Source of the DNA: DATJLY01 sp035532935
Lineage (GTDB): Bacteria; Pseudomonadota; Alphaproteobacteria; ATCC43930; CGMCC-115725
NCBI GenBank assembly: GCA_035532935.1
Contig: DATKQE010000106.1
Span: forward strand, 74,810-138,809
DNA: 64,000 bases
Reading direction: 5' to 3'
Numbering within the stretch: the stretch's first letter is position 1; each line of letters starts with the position of its first letter. The position numbers and the translations under genes were made by a program. A model generated the notes under the pieces. The model was not told where the DNA came from. It saw nothing but the letters and a program-made list of their open reading frames with translations, and did no database searches. This document shows positions 51,855 to 60,406 of this stretch, piece by piece.

Positions 51855-53558
51855 TCAAGGACCGAAGCCGAGTATCCGCTGCATTTCCGCCGGCTCCCCC
51901 GGGCTGAGCAGGTCATTGCGCAGCGCCGCACGATCGCGCGGCGCGTCATCGACGTGCAGCAAATCCGTCACGGCGGCGCGGACGTCGTCGGGGCTGTAGG
52001 CGATGCGCCAGAGCCTTCCGTCCACCCAAGGCGGGATCGGGTTTTCGGTGGGCTCGTTGCCGCTCGCGAGGCACAGCACCGCCCGTCCCGTGGCCACCGC
52101 CTCGATGAGCGCGCTGCTGCCGACCCCGGCAACGATGGCGGCTCGCGCCAGCCAATCCGCGAAATCGCCCTCGACGAACCGATAGCCGGACGGCAGCGAG
52201 CCGAAGAGCGCCTCGGCCTCGGTGCGAGGCATTTCGGGATGGCGCTTGATCCACCATTGCACCGAAGCGCCCGGCATGCCACCCGTCGGCGCGATCAACG
52301 CGCGAATCCCGGCAATCGCCGCACCCAGCAGCGGCAGGATCACGAGCACGGCAGTGCCCTCACCTTCCGGCGTCGTGGCCGCGGAGGGCCGTGGCAGGCG
52401 CAATCCCGGCGCCGGCACGACGGCAAGCCCGGGGTTGCCTGCGGCGATTTCGCGCGCAAAGCCGCAGCCGACCACCGCCACGGTCGTGGGAACGACCCCG
52501 GCAGCCACTTCGTACGGCTCGGGCGTCACGCTCAGATAGAAGCGGGAGCACGGCGGCCGGAATGCAATGAGGGCGATGTCCAGCCGATGCCAATTCACTG
52601 CCGCAGCCGTCGCGTGATCGGTGTCGCGCCCCTCGTACCAATTGACCAGGCGCGCGATCGCGAGGCCGCGCCGCTCCGCCGTCGTCAGGAAGCGATAAGC
52701 GAGAAGCGCGAGGAACGCGCTCCGCGCAAACCGTCCGGCGCGGAGATCGGCATCGACGAGCGCACGGACATCGAAGCCGCAATACTGCGCCTCGTGGCCG
52801 AGATGCCGCCGCACGCGCCACCAATGACCGGCGGCGAACAGGTAATCGACGAGACGAAGATGATCCTCGCGAACGAGAAAATTCGCGGGATCCTGTCGCA
52901 GCGCCCGAAACGTCCGGAAATAACTGCGCACGCGGTAGAACATCGGAAGATAATGAACCGTCCGCCGCTCTTCGGCGCTCAACGCCGCGACAACCCCCGG
53001 AAAATGGCGATCGCGGAAAGGCCCGCCCGAAAAGCTCTCGCGCGTCACGAAACAATCGAGCAGCACGAGCGGCCCTAAGACCGGCTTGCGCGCAAGATGC
53101 CGTGTCAGCCGCGCGGCCGTGGCGGCAGAGACGGCGTGGAAGATGCAACTGCCGAGGTTCCATGCATGCGCACGAAGACGCTTGAGCCGCCACAGCAACG
53201 CACCGCGCGCAGGCACCTCGACCGTGCAGCCGGCTGCGCTCCGCAGGACCGCCGCAAACTCCGGCACGTCCACGCGAATGGACAGATGGCGCCCCTCCTC
53301 GAGCAGCGACCGCACCAGCGAAAGCTGCATGCACCATCGAAAGAGCGGGCTGAGATGCACATTTCGCGACGCCGGACGCGTGACCCACCAATCAATGTCG
53401 CGCTCGCGGCCGACGCACAGACCCGCGACGAAGCGGTTGAAAGTCTCGACCTCGCGCGCGGCGATGGTGTCAAGCCGGCGCAGAAGCGTTGGCGCCAACG
53501 TTCCTCCGGTGGTGAAATCGAGCTCAACCGATCCGACCCCGGCAGCGGGACCTCCCAT
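51855..53558 (-). CDS. Putative surface-carbohydrate biosynthesis protein
   Basis: A 567-residue protein without a family I can name with certainty. The layout suggests a large cytoplasmic glycosyltransferase-like or polysaccharide-export-type protein: a mixed helical N-terminal half rich in Arg and aromatic residues, and a C-terminal half with VVGCGFAREI and GVGSSALIEAVATGRAVLCL. The latter resembles the nucleotide-sugar side of GT-B proteins (a GSS/E box). It overlaps the GNAT gene by one base (TGATG). A relation to TIGR04326-like surface carbohydrate proteins is a guess. Confidence 0.5.
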   Translation of the reverse strand: MGGPAAGVGSVELDFTTGGTLAPTLLRRLDTIAAREVETFNRFVAGLCVGRERDIDWWVTRPASRNVHLSPLFRWCMQLSLVRSLLEEGRHLSIRVDVPEFAAVLRSAAGCTVEVPARGALLWRLKRLRAHAWNLGSCIFHAVSAATAARLTRHLARKPVLGPLVLLDCFVTRESFSGGPFRDRHFPGVVAALSAEERRTVHYLPMFYRVRSYFRTFRALRQDPANFLVREDHLRLVDYLFAAGHWWRVRRHLGHEAQYCGFDVRALVDADLRAGRFARSAFLALLAYRFLTTAERRGLAIARLVNWYEGRDTDHATAAAVNWHRLDIALIAFRPPCSRFYLSVTPEPYEVAAGVVPTTVAVVGCGFAREIAAGNPGLAVVPAPGLRLPRPSAATTPEGEGTAVLVILPLLGAAIAGIRALIAPTGGMPGASVQWWIKRHPEMPRTEAEALFGSLPSGYRFVEGDFADWLARAAIVAGVGSSALIEAVATGRAVLCLASGNEPTENPIPPWVDGRLWRIAYSPDDVRAAVTDLLHVDDAPRDRAALRNDLLSPGEPAEMQRILGFGP

Positions 53559-54400
53559 CAGGAAGGCTCTTCGGCCGGCGCAACGGCGGACGCCTTGGCA
53601 TCGCGCCGCCGCAGTGCGAGCAAACTTTCAAGAATGCGGCGCAGCCGTGCCTTCAACCCGGCATTCGTCACCAGCCGGAACCAGATTTCCGCGCCGGCCG
53701 ACCAGGCAATGAATGGCGGAACGGCCCAGACCCGCCGCGGCAGCGAGACCCGGTAATAGACCGGCTCGATCCGATCGGCCCATTCGAGCTTGTAATCGGC
53801 CGTGCCGATCATGAAATCGAGCGTGCGAAAGCGTCCGGCCGAAACGACGTGACGCACCATCTCAACCACCAGGATCTTGCCGAGACTGTAGCGGCGCAAA
53901 CGCGGGTCCGGATCGGCGGCATGCTGATAGAAATAATAGCCGTCACCAGCGATGAGACAGTAGCCGAACGAGAGCAGGCGCCCGCCACTGTGCAATGCCA
54001 GAAGCTCCGCCGCGCCGTCGCGCACGAGCGACAGCATGCCGGCGCGGTAAGGAGCATAGCCGCGCTCGGTGCGCCACGGTGCAAGCGTAAAATGCTGCGA
54101 CCAACGCTTGAGAAAAAGCGCGTGGACCTGGTCGAGGAACGTCCCAAGTCGCGGATCGTCGCCGAGCACTTCGAATTGCAACGGCCCAATCTCCGTCTCG
54201 AACAGCCGCTTCTGCCGGTCGATGTTATACCAATATTTTTTCCGCCGGCGCGCGCGCAGCGCGTCCTGCGTCGCGGGCACGGTCATCACCGGGGCGTCGT
54301 AGGTGCGGACGAAGTGCTCGTAGCGGCCGGGCCGTGGGACCGGATGGCCGATCACATAACGTGGGCGGGGAGCAATGCGATTTTTGACATAGAGAAACAT
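53558..54400 (-). CDS. GNAT/BioF2-like acetyltransferase
   Basis: A 280-residue protein of the FemAB/GNAT-6 (CelD/BcsL, BioF2-like) group. Typical are the LALHSGGRLLSFGYCL and YQHAADPDPRLRRYSLGKILVVEM stretch and the LDFMIGTADYKLEW ending. Such proteins acylate amino sugars in exopolysaccharide pathways. It lies 22 bases after the GT2-dehydrogenase fusion gene. Acetyl or another acyl group is possible. Confidence 0.78.
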   Translation of the reverse strand: MFLYVKNRIAPRPRYVIGHPVPRPGRYEHFVRTYDAPVMTVPATQDALRARRRKKYWYNIDRQKRLFETEIGPLQFEVLGDDPRLGTFLDQVHALFLKRWSQHFTLAPWRTERGYAPYRAGMLSLVRDGAAELLALHSGGRLLSFGYCLIAGDGYYFYQHAADPDPRLRRYSLGKILVVEMVRHVVSAGRFRTLDFMIGTADYKLEWADRIEPVYYRVSLPRRVWAVPPFIAWSAGAEIWFRLVTNAGLKARLRRILESLLALRRRDAKASAVAPAEEPS

Positions 54401-54422
54401 CGCGGCGGGTCGGGTCGCACGC

Positions 54423-56354
54423 TCACGTTGCGGCGAGACCAGGGGCGACGTCGAGAATGACCTTGAGAATGTCCTCGCGCTTGCTCATTTGCCACCCCTT
54501 GTCGAACTCCGCCAGCGGCAGGCGGCAGCGAAGCAAGGGGTCGACCACGATCGACGGAAGGAGCTCGATTGCAGCGGCGAAGTCCTCGGATGTGCTGCCG
54601 ACGGAGCCGACCACGAGCTTGTCATAGGCGACGATGTTCTCAAACGAGAAGGAACGCTCGCCGTAAGGCAGTCCAAGAAGGAGGATCGTTGCGCCCGCCG
54701 GCGAGTTGGCGAGAACCGCATCGAGCGCCGCCGGATTGCCTGTCACCTCGACGATCAGCCTGCAATCCTTGAGGAGATTCAGATCGGTGCTGATCTCGAT
54801 CGCGGAGCTGGCGAATTTCTGGAGGCGCGCGGCACTACGGTCGAAGGCGCGCACCGGAAACCCGCGATGCGCGAGGATACGGGCACCGAGGTGGCCGAGC
54901 GGGCCTGCACCCACGACGCCCACGGGCACGCGCGCGGGCACCATCCCGTGAAGCAGCGGCAGGGCGCGGCGCAGGCCCTTGAGCACCACCGCCATCGGTT
55001 CGACCAGTGCCGCAGCGGCAAGATCGGTTCCTTCCGGCACCTTGTGGATGAAGCGGGCCGGAACCACCACGTAATCGGCATAGGCACCGTGGCGGCGGAA
55101 TACGCCCAATTCCGTGCGCTCATCGCAGCCGATGAAGTTTCCGGCGCGGCAATCGCCGCAGACGCCGCAGCTCTGGATGCATTCGGCCACGACGACATCG
55201 CCCTCCGCGATGCGGGTCACATTCTGGCCTACGGCCACGACGCGACCGCTGAACTCGTGCCCCGGCACCTGCGGATAATGCGCAAGCCCCTTCTGGAAGT
55301 ACCCGAGCGTACCGTTGAGAATCTCGATATCGGTGGCACAGACGGCAACATGCGCGACCCGGATCAGCGCGTCGCCCGGCTTCAGATCGGGGACAGCGAG
55401 TGTCGCGAGCGTCGCCTTTCCGGGCGCTTCGATCACGACCGCCCGTCCCTGACGCTCGAACAGGATGTCGCGCAATCTGCTCTGCAAATCGGGCCGATTC
55501 CGCTCGCCGAGACCCTGGATGGACCCGGCCAGCTTGTTGATGCGAAACAGTGCAATTTCTCCAGCGCGCCGCGGCAGGGACAGCCGCTCCGCCGCGGGGT
55601 TCGCCTTGGGCGCAAACGCCCTCGCCAAGTCGTTCACCGCATAGTTCAACTCGCGTACCGTCTCGCGCAGAATGTCGGCGCGAGCTTTAACGCCGATCTC
55701 CCGCGCCGCCAGAGCCTCGCGGTAATACCGGTGACGGATCTGGCGCCAATTTTCCTCGTGCACGTGATAGATCGCGGCCGCAGGTTCATAGACGATGCGG
55801 TAGCCGCGCTCCATCCAATACTTCGCCCACTCGATGTCCTCCAACCCCGTGAGCCGCTCGTCGAACGCATGCTGCGCCCAAAGGTCCCGGCAGACGCAAG
55901 CGTTGGCGTTGTTGGCGAACCACCTAGGCGGCTTCAGCACGGACCGTTCGGTACCGAACGTCCGCCGGAAATCTTCTACCTCGCTGAATTTCGACGAGCG
56001 GACGCCAAGCTGGCGGCCATAGACCATGGCCGTGTCGGGATCGCCGAGTGGCGCGACGAGACGCGCGAGCCAATGAGCATCCCCCGGAACCGCGTGCGCC
56101 GAGATAATGGCGACGGCCCGGCCGCGCGCGGCGCCGATGCCGACGTTGAGAGAATAGCCGAAGGTGAAATCCTGGCTGCTGATGCGAAGCACCTTTGCGC
56201 CGGCACCCTCGGCGATATCGCGGGTCGCGTCGACCGAGCCGGAATCGACAACGATCGTCTCGAAATCGGCCAGCGTCTGCCGCTGAAGCGCCGCCAGGAG
56301 GTCGGCGATGTGCCGCTCTTCGTTATAGGCCCGGATGATGACGGAGACATCCAT
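54423..56354 (-). CDS. Fusion of a family 2 glycosyltransferase and a zinc-dependent alcohol dehydrogenase
   Basis: A 643-residue protein with two complete catalytic modules. Residues 1 to about 230 form a GT2 enzyme (MDVSVIIRAYNEERHI, VVDSGSVDAT, LTGLEDIEWAKYW). A helical, Arg/Ala-rich linker follows at about 230-300. Residues 302-643 form a medium-chain dehydrogenase with catalytic-zinc residues Cys339 and His366-Glu367 and structural cysteines 396, 399, 402 and 410. Its Rossmann motif is GVVGAGPLGHLGA. No stop or frameshift separates the modules. The gene sits between the KdsB-like and GNAT genes. A single protein that oxidises a sugar (or reduces a keto-sugar) and transfers a sugar is plausible. 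Confidence 0.9.
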   Translation of the reverse strand: MDVSVIIRAYNEERHIADLLAALQRQTLADFETIVVDSGSVDATRDIAEGAGAKVLRISSQDFTFGYSLNVGIGAARGRAVAIISAHAVPGDAHWLARLVAPLGDPDTAMVYGRQLGVRSSKFSEVEDFRRTFGTERSVLKPPRWFANNANACVCRDLWAQHAFDERLTGLEDIEWAKYWMERGYRIVYEPAAAIYHVHEENWRQIRHRYYREALAAREIGVKARADILRETVRELNYAVNDLARAFAPKANPAAERLSLPRRAGEIALFRINKLAGSIQGLGERNRPDLQSRLRDILFERQGRAVVIEAPGKATLATLAVPDLKPGDALIRVAHVAVCATDIEILNGTLGYFQKGLAHYPQVPGHEFSGRVVAVGQNVTRIAEGDVVVAECIQSCGVCGDCRAGNFIGCDERTELGVFRRHGAYADYVVVPARFIHKVPEGTDLAAAALVEPMAVVLKGLRRALPLLHGMVPARVPVGVVGAGPLGHLGARILAHRGFPVRAFDRSAARLQKFASSAIEISTDLNLLKDCRLIVEVTGNPAALDAVLANSPAGATILLLGLPYGERSFSFENIVAYDKLVVGSVGSTSEDFAAAIELLPSIVVDPLLRCRLPLAEFDKGWQMSKREDILKVILDVAPGLAAT

Positions 56355-56419
56355 CGTTCAATTCCGTTCCACGGCGTCGAACCTTATGGCGTGCGGGCTC
56401 TGATGCTCGCTGTTCCGAG

Positions 56420-57154
56420 CTAGGGCGCTGCCGCCATGAGACGCGCGACCAATTCCAGATCCGCAGGCCGATCGACGGATTGGCTGGCAATATCGGTTTC
56501 AACCATGCGAACGCGTATTCCGTGTTGCATCAAGCGCAGCATATCGATCGATTCCGTGATCTCAAGCGCCGTGGGCGGAAGTGCCGCGAATTTCTGCAGA
56601 CATCCGTGGGTGAAGGGAATAACGCATACCTGCTTGTATGCCGCAATGCGCGGAAACGGCAGCTTGTCGGGGGTCGGGATGGGCTCGCGCGACATGTACA
56701 TCGCAAATCCGTCGTTGTCGATGACGACCTTGATCGTATCGCGATTCAGGAACTCGGCCTCGCTCTCGATGCGCTTTGCGAGATTGACGCATTCAATGTC
56801 GCGTTCCGCCATGAAGGGCGAGAGCGCGGCCGAGATCATACGCGGTTCGATCATCGGCTCGTCGCCCTGCACCATCACGACAATATCGGCTGACATCGCT
56901 CTCGCGGCCTCGGCCACGCGGTCGGACGCGCGCTCGTGCGTGTCGGCGGTCATGACCGCCTTTCCCCCGAAGGCTTCGACAGCGGCGCGAATCTCCTCGT
57001 CACAGGTCGCGACGTAGACCTCGGCCAGTTCCTGACAGCGCATGGTGCGGCGATAGACGTGCTCGATCATCGGGCGGCCGTGCAGAGAGGCGAGCGGCTT
57101 GCCCGGAAAGCGCGACGATCCCATGCGCGCGGGAATGATTCCTACCGCCTTGAT
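56420..57154 (-). CDS. CMP-ketosugar synthetase, KdsB-like, apparent ATC start
   Basis: A 244-residue cytidylyltransferase of the KdsB family, which activates KDO-type sugars with CTP. The N-terminal nucleotide loop is IIPARMGSSRFPGKPL; later segments DTHERASDRVAEAA and VVMVQGDEPMIEP are typical. The first ATG (57124) lies inside the loop and would remove its conserved IIPAR part. The only frame-consistent start with a ribosome site is ATC at 57154: AGGAGG at 57160-57165 is five bases upstream, and the family Met falls there. An in-frame TAG at 57164-57166 bars anything earlier. True non-AUG initiation or a base error are both possible. E. coli KdsB is 248 residues, so the length fits. Confidence 0.82.
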   Translation of the reverse strand: MKAVGIIPARMGSSRFPGKPLASLHGRPMIEHVYRRTMRCQELAEVYVATCDEEIRAAVEAFGGKAVMTADTHERASDRVAEAARAMSADIVVMVQGDEPMIEPRMISAALSPFMAERDIECVNLAKRIESEAEFLNRDTIKVVIDNDGFAMYMSREPIPTPDKLPFPRIAAYKQVCVIPFTHGCLQKFAALPPTALEITESIDMLRLMQHGIRVRMVETDIASQSVDRPADLELVARLMAAAP

Positions 57155-57182
57155 AGGTTCCTCCTATTCCGACGTTCGACCG

Positions 57183-57818
57183 TCATAGCTCCGTCAGCAC
57201 CACCCGTGCCGGTGCTCCATCGGCGCCAACCAATTTCATCGGCAGGCAGATCAGACGGTAATCGCCCGGCTCGACCGCTTGAAGATCGAGGCCTTCGAGC
57301 GCTACCACGCCGGCAGAAAGCAGCGTCCGATGCACGAGCGGCTCCGGTGAGCCGAAAGGCTCGACCGACAGATAGTCGATGCCGACGAGGCGAATGCCGC
57401 TGGCGACGATCCAGCGTGCAGCATCGACCGAAAGCGCGGTGAAATGCTCGCAGAACTCGTGGTCGAGGTCGTTCCACAACGCCGAATTATCGGTCTTGAT
57501 CAACAGACGCTCGACCCCGGCAAGATCGGATGACCCGAGATCGTCCCGCTCGACACGGGATCGTCCGGGCAGTGCGATCACCCGCACCTTTCCGATCAAC
57601 GCCTCGAGCGGCAGCGCGTCGACCCCGGCGCCGCCCTCGATGAAATGCACGGGCGCATCAACATGCGTCGCATAGTGAACACACGCAGAAAGCCGCGTGA
57701 CGTTGGCATTGGCACCGTCGGAAATGCGCGAAATCCGCTCGATCGTGGGCCGCCCTTCGCCCGGCCATGAAGGAAGCCGGGAGCTGTACGGCAGCGTGAC
57801 ATCCCAGATTCTCGTCAT
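57183..57818 (-). CDS. Cyclase family protein, kynurenine formamidase-like
   Basis: A 211-residue metal-dependent hydrolase of the KynB/cyclase fold. The metal motif H-x-x-T-H-x-D-A-P-x-H is present in YATHVDAPVHF near residue 50. KynB hydrolyses N-formylkynurenine, but other members act on different amides or lactones. It heads the leftward operon, 28 bases before the CMP-ketosugar synthetase. A role in deformylating or opening a sugar intermediate is possible; there are no tryptophan catabolism genes nearby. Confidence 0.82.
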   Translation of the reverse strand: MTRIWDVTLPYSSRLPSWPGEGRPTIERISRISDGANANVTRLSACVHYATHVDAPVHFIEGGAGVDALPLEALIGKVRVIALPGRSRVERDDLGSSDLAGVERLLIKTDNSALWNDLDHEFCEHFTALSVDAARWIVASGIRLVGIDYLSVEPFGSPEPLVHRTLLSAGVVALEGLDLQAVEPGDYRLICLPMKLVGADGAPARVVLTEL

Positions 57819-58216
57819 GGCGCCACCATCAGGATGCGATCACGAGCGCTGGCGCCCCAACCATCACTGGGGCACGCCCATTCCGGGAGAGGCACGGCGG
57901 CGCGGGACTCGCATCGCGTCAATCGATGGCTTTCGCATGCATCCCCCAACCATTGTAAGGCCAGTCTCTGATACCACACCGGCCCGACCCTGCGGACGGT
58001 CCTTCCGGAGCACCGATAGGGGTGCCTAACCCCTGTATCACTGTGGCCTTGGGATGGTCAAGAATGTTCAGTAATCGGAATGGCTCGAGCCATGTCGAAC
58101 CACGACGTTCCTACCCCTTGCGTGAACGCGGCCAGCCGGGCTTTAACGCCGGAACGCCGTCGTTGACATGTCAGATCGATTGCCCGATACCACGGGCCCT
58201 CCGGAAGGCATCACCC
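57819..58216. other. Divergent intergenic region between cyclase operon and wzz
   Basis: A 398-base region without a convincing gene. It separates the leftward operon that begins with the cyclase gene from the rightward wzz-wzy pair and must hold both promoters. A frame open upstream of wzz lacks a ribosome site and a family match. A promoter and palindrome near 58163-58191 are listed separately. Confidence 0.6.
58163..58191 (+). promoter_or_regulatory. Candidate promoter with overlapping palindrome upstream of wzz
   Basis: TTGACA at 58163-58168 is a perfect -35 box. A 17-base spacer leads to GATACC at 58186-58191, a partial -10 box. The 10-base palindrome TGACATGTCA (58164-58173) overlaps the -35 box and could be an operator half-site pair. 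The wzz ATG is 25 bases further on. Confidence 0.42.
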
Positions 58217-59140
58217 ATGACCAGAATCTATCGCGCGCATCGGTCGACGAATGGTGTTGCGCAGGCGAGCGCGTTGTCGGGAACCGATTTCATTCTGATA
58301 TTTTTGCGTCAGAAGTGGATCATCCTGGCCGTCGTCGTTCTGTGCGTCCTGGCTGGCGCGTTGGTCGTCACTCTTACAACGCGGAAATACGAAGTCGCCG
58401 TCATCGCTTACCCGGTCGAAGGACAGAGCGGGGTGCAGCAAACCTTCGCGAGCACCATTTCGACGTTGGGTTTCCTCGACAACGGGAACATCAACGAACG
58501 CAAGCACGTTGCATTGGCGACGCTTCAAGCCCGGTCCTTTCTCGAAGGCTTTATTCGGGACAACAATCTGCTGCCCGTTCTTTTCGCGGATCGATGGGAT
58601 GCCAACCGCGGCACTTGGCGCGCCGGTGTCAAGCCGCCAACGCTCGAGGACGGGTACGAGGCGTTGCGGAAGACGATGCGGATCGATGACGATACCGCGC
58701 ATGGCGTCGTCTGGCTCTATGTAAAATGGACCAACGCCGCAACTGCGGCCGAATGGGCCAATGCCCTGGTCAGGAAAGTCAATGAGCTGCTGCAGGCGAA
58801 AGCCGTGGCGCGGTCCGACGCAATGCTGAAATATCTCAATGACGAGTACAGCCGCACGACGATCCAGGAACTACGCACCAACATCGCCAACTTGATCGAG
58901 CAGGAGATCAAGGAGCGGATGATGGCGAAAAGCAGGGACGATTACGCTTTGTCGGTTATCGACCCCGCCGAACCGACGAGCGCACCGGTGGAACCGCGGA
59001 TATTGCTGGTCATGGCGGCGAGCCTTCTGCTCGGATTGTTCATCGGCGTGCCTGTGGCGTTTTTCCGCGAGAGCCTGCTGCGTTCCGGTGCCACGATGCC
59101 GTCGTCGGCTCCCGAGGATCGGCGCGCGCGAGCGCTTTAG
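58217..59140 (+). CDS. wzz: Wzz-type polysaccharide chain-length regulator
   Basis: A 307-residue inner-membrane protein with one hydrophobic segment at about residues 35-55 and a second at about 260-283. A long periplasmic, helix-rich region lies between them. It lacks the kinase domain found in Wzc. The Gly/Pro-rich C-terminal segment GLFIGVPVAFFRES is typical of the second transmembrane region. It sets modal chain length with Wzy. The wzy gene follows directly, with no gap. The start chosen is the ATG at 58217, just before MTRIYRAHR; longer forms lie in the intergenic region. Confidence 0.82.
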   Translation: MTRIYRAHRSTNGVAQASALSGTDFILIFLRQKWIILAVVVLCVLAGALVVTLTTRKYEVAVIAYPVEGQSGVQQTFASTISTLGFLDNGNINERKHVALATLQARSFLEGFIRDNNLLPVLFADRWDANRGTWRAGVKPPTLEDGYEALRKTMRIDDDTAHGVVWLYVKWTNAATAAEWANALVRKVNELLQAKAVARSDAMLKYLNDEYSRTTIQELRTNIANLIEQEIKERMMAKSRDDYALSVIDPAEPTSAPVEPRILLVMAASLLLGLFIGVPVAFFRESLLRSGATMPSSAPEDRRARAL

Positions 59141-60367
59141 ATGCCATATTTCCTGATCTCGCTTGCATGCTTTCAATACGTATTCGGTGTCCTGTCGATG
59201 CGGGATACGCCGCTTTATGTGACGCTTAACCCCTACGTCCTGCTGATGCCCTTCGTGCTCGTGTGGCTTGGCGGCCTCGGGCTGCTGCGCCGGTCGGCGG
59301 ACAAGAATGTATTGGTCGGCTGCCTGGCGGTCGCGCTGATTCAAACCTACGTTTTCCCGGCCTATCGCGATGCCGCGGATTTCCCGTTCAGCTTCTTGCG
59401 CAGCTTCCAATACTTCTGGGGACCCGCAATCCTTCTGCCGAGCCTTCTGGGGGTCTTCGCAGCGGTAGCCTTCAACTCACCGGAGACCGCATCCGAGACC
59501 GCGCGGACCTACATCAAAGGGCTGTGTCTCATTGCGTCCGCCATTACCCTCGGTGAGGTGCTCGCGGTCGACGTCCTGGGTATGTCGCCGCTGACCCTCC
59601 CCTATGTCGACCCGAACTCCATCGACGTGTTTCCCTTCCGGCCATGGGGCCTTACCGCCGCTCCTCAACCCAACGCGCTCGTGCTCGCGTTTCTGTTCTG
59701 GTTGTCATATCTCTATGGCGTCCGCGGTCTCCCGCACAAGCTCCTGACTCTGGCTGCGCTCGCCGTCACGCAAGGCGGCACCGGCCAAGTTGCCTTTTTC
59801 GCCCTGCTGCCGCTGCTGTCGCGCCGTCCCTTCCTGATCGGCGGCTTTGCCACGCTGCCAGTCGCGATCATCGTTGCCGTCGCGTCCTATACACATCAGA
59901 ATGCGACCGGAAGCGTGTGGCAGAAATTCGACATTGCCTACGTCGCGACCCTGGCCCAGAAGTTCATCGATCTCCTGCAATTATTCCTGCCGCGATTTAC
60001 CGCCAACGAACTGATGTTCGGCAGCGCCACCGGCACGCTTGTCGCCGCGACCGGCATGACGCACGACTGGGCTTATTTCGACGTCTTTTACGTTTACGGC
60101 ATCGTCGGCGTGGCGGGGTATCTCCTGCTCTATGGCGTGATGATCTTTCTGGCCTGCCCGATCGAAAGCGGCGCAAGCCGCAGGATCTATTTCACGCTCG
60201 TGGCCTTGGTCATGAACTTTCATTATGCCACGCTCAACTACTATGTCGGCCAATTTCTATTCACGACGCTTGCGGCCTTGCAGGTTTGCCGCAGCTACCG
60301 CAGTGCCCGATCTTCGGCGCGACATGCCTACACGCCATTCCGTTGGATTCCCGTCGATGAATCCTGA
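59141..60367 (+). CDS. Wzy-like O-antigen/polysaccharide polymerase
   Basis: A 408-residue integral membrane protein with about ten hydrophobic segments and a large loop around residues 300-330. The position directly after wzz, and its topology, indicate a Wzy polymerase or a WaaL-type ligase. Sequence identity in this family is low, so the call rests on membrane pattern and context. Its ATG follows the wzz stop without a gap. An inverted repeat lies at its 3' end. Confidence 0.7.
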   Translation: MPYFLISLACFQYVFGVLSMRDTPLYVTLNPYVLLMPFVLVWLGGLGLLRRSADKNVLVGCLAVALIQTYVFPAYRDAADFPFSFLRSFQYFWGPAILLPSLLGVFAAVAFNSPETASETARTYIKGLCLIASAITLGEVLAVDVLGMSPLTLPYVDPNSIDVFPFRPWGLTAAPQPNALVLAFLFWLSYLYGVRGLPHKLLTLAALAVTQGGTGQVAFFALLPLLSRRPFLIGGFATLPVAIIVAVASYTHQNATGSVWQKFDIAYVATLAQKFIDLLQLFLPRFTANELMFGSATGTLVAATGMTHDWAYFDVFYVYGIVGVAGYLLLYGVMIFLACPIESGASRRIYFTLVALVMNFHYATLNYYVGQFLFTTLAALQVCRSYRSARSSARHAYTPFRWIPVDES

Positions 60368-60406
60368 TCCCTTGCCACGGTGGTGGCTGAGCTATCGGAC
60401 CAGGAT
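60361..60406. terminator. Long-arm inverted repeat between convergent wzy and wzx
   Basis: ATCCTGATCC at 60361-60370 is complementary to GGACCAGGAT at 60397-60406 with one mismatch, and the loop contains a small inner CCAC/GTGG pair. It overlaps the wzy and wzx stop regions. It could terminate transcription from both sides. No T-run is present. Confidence 0.35.

Noticed and set aside
58022..58216. An N-terminal extension of Wzz
   Set aside because: The extension is polar, lacks a ribosome site and would cover the promoter candidate.
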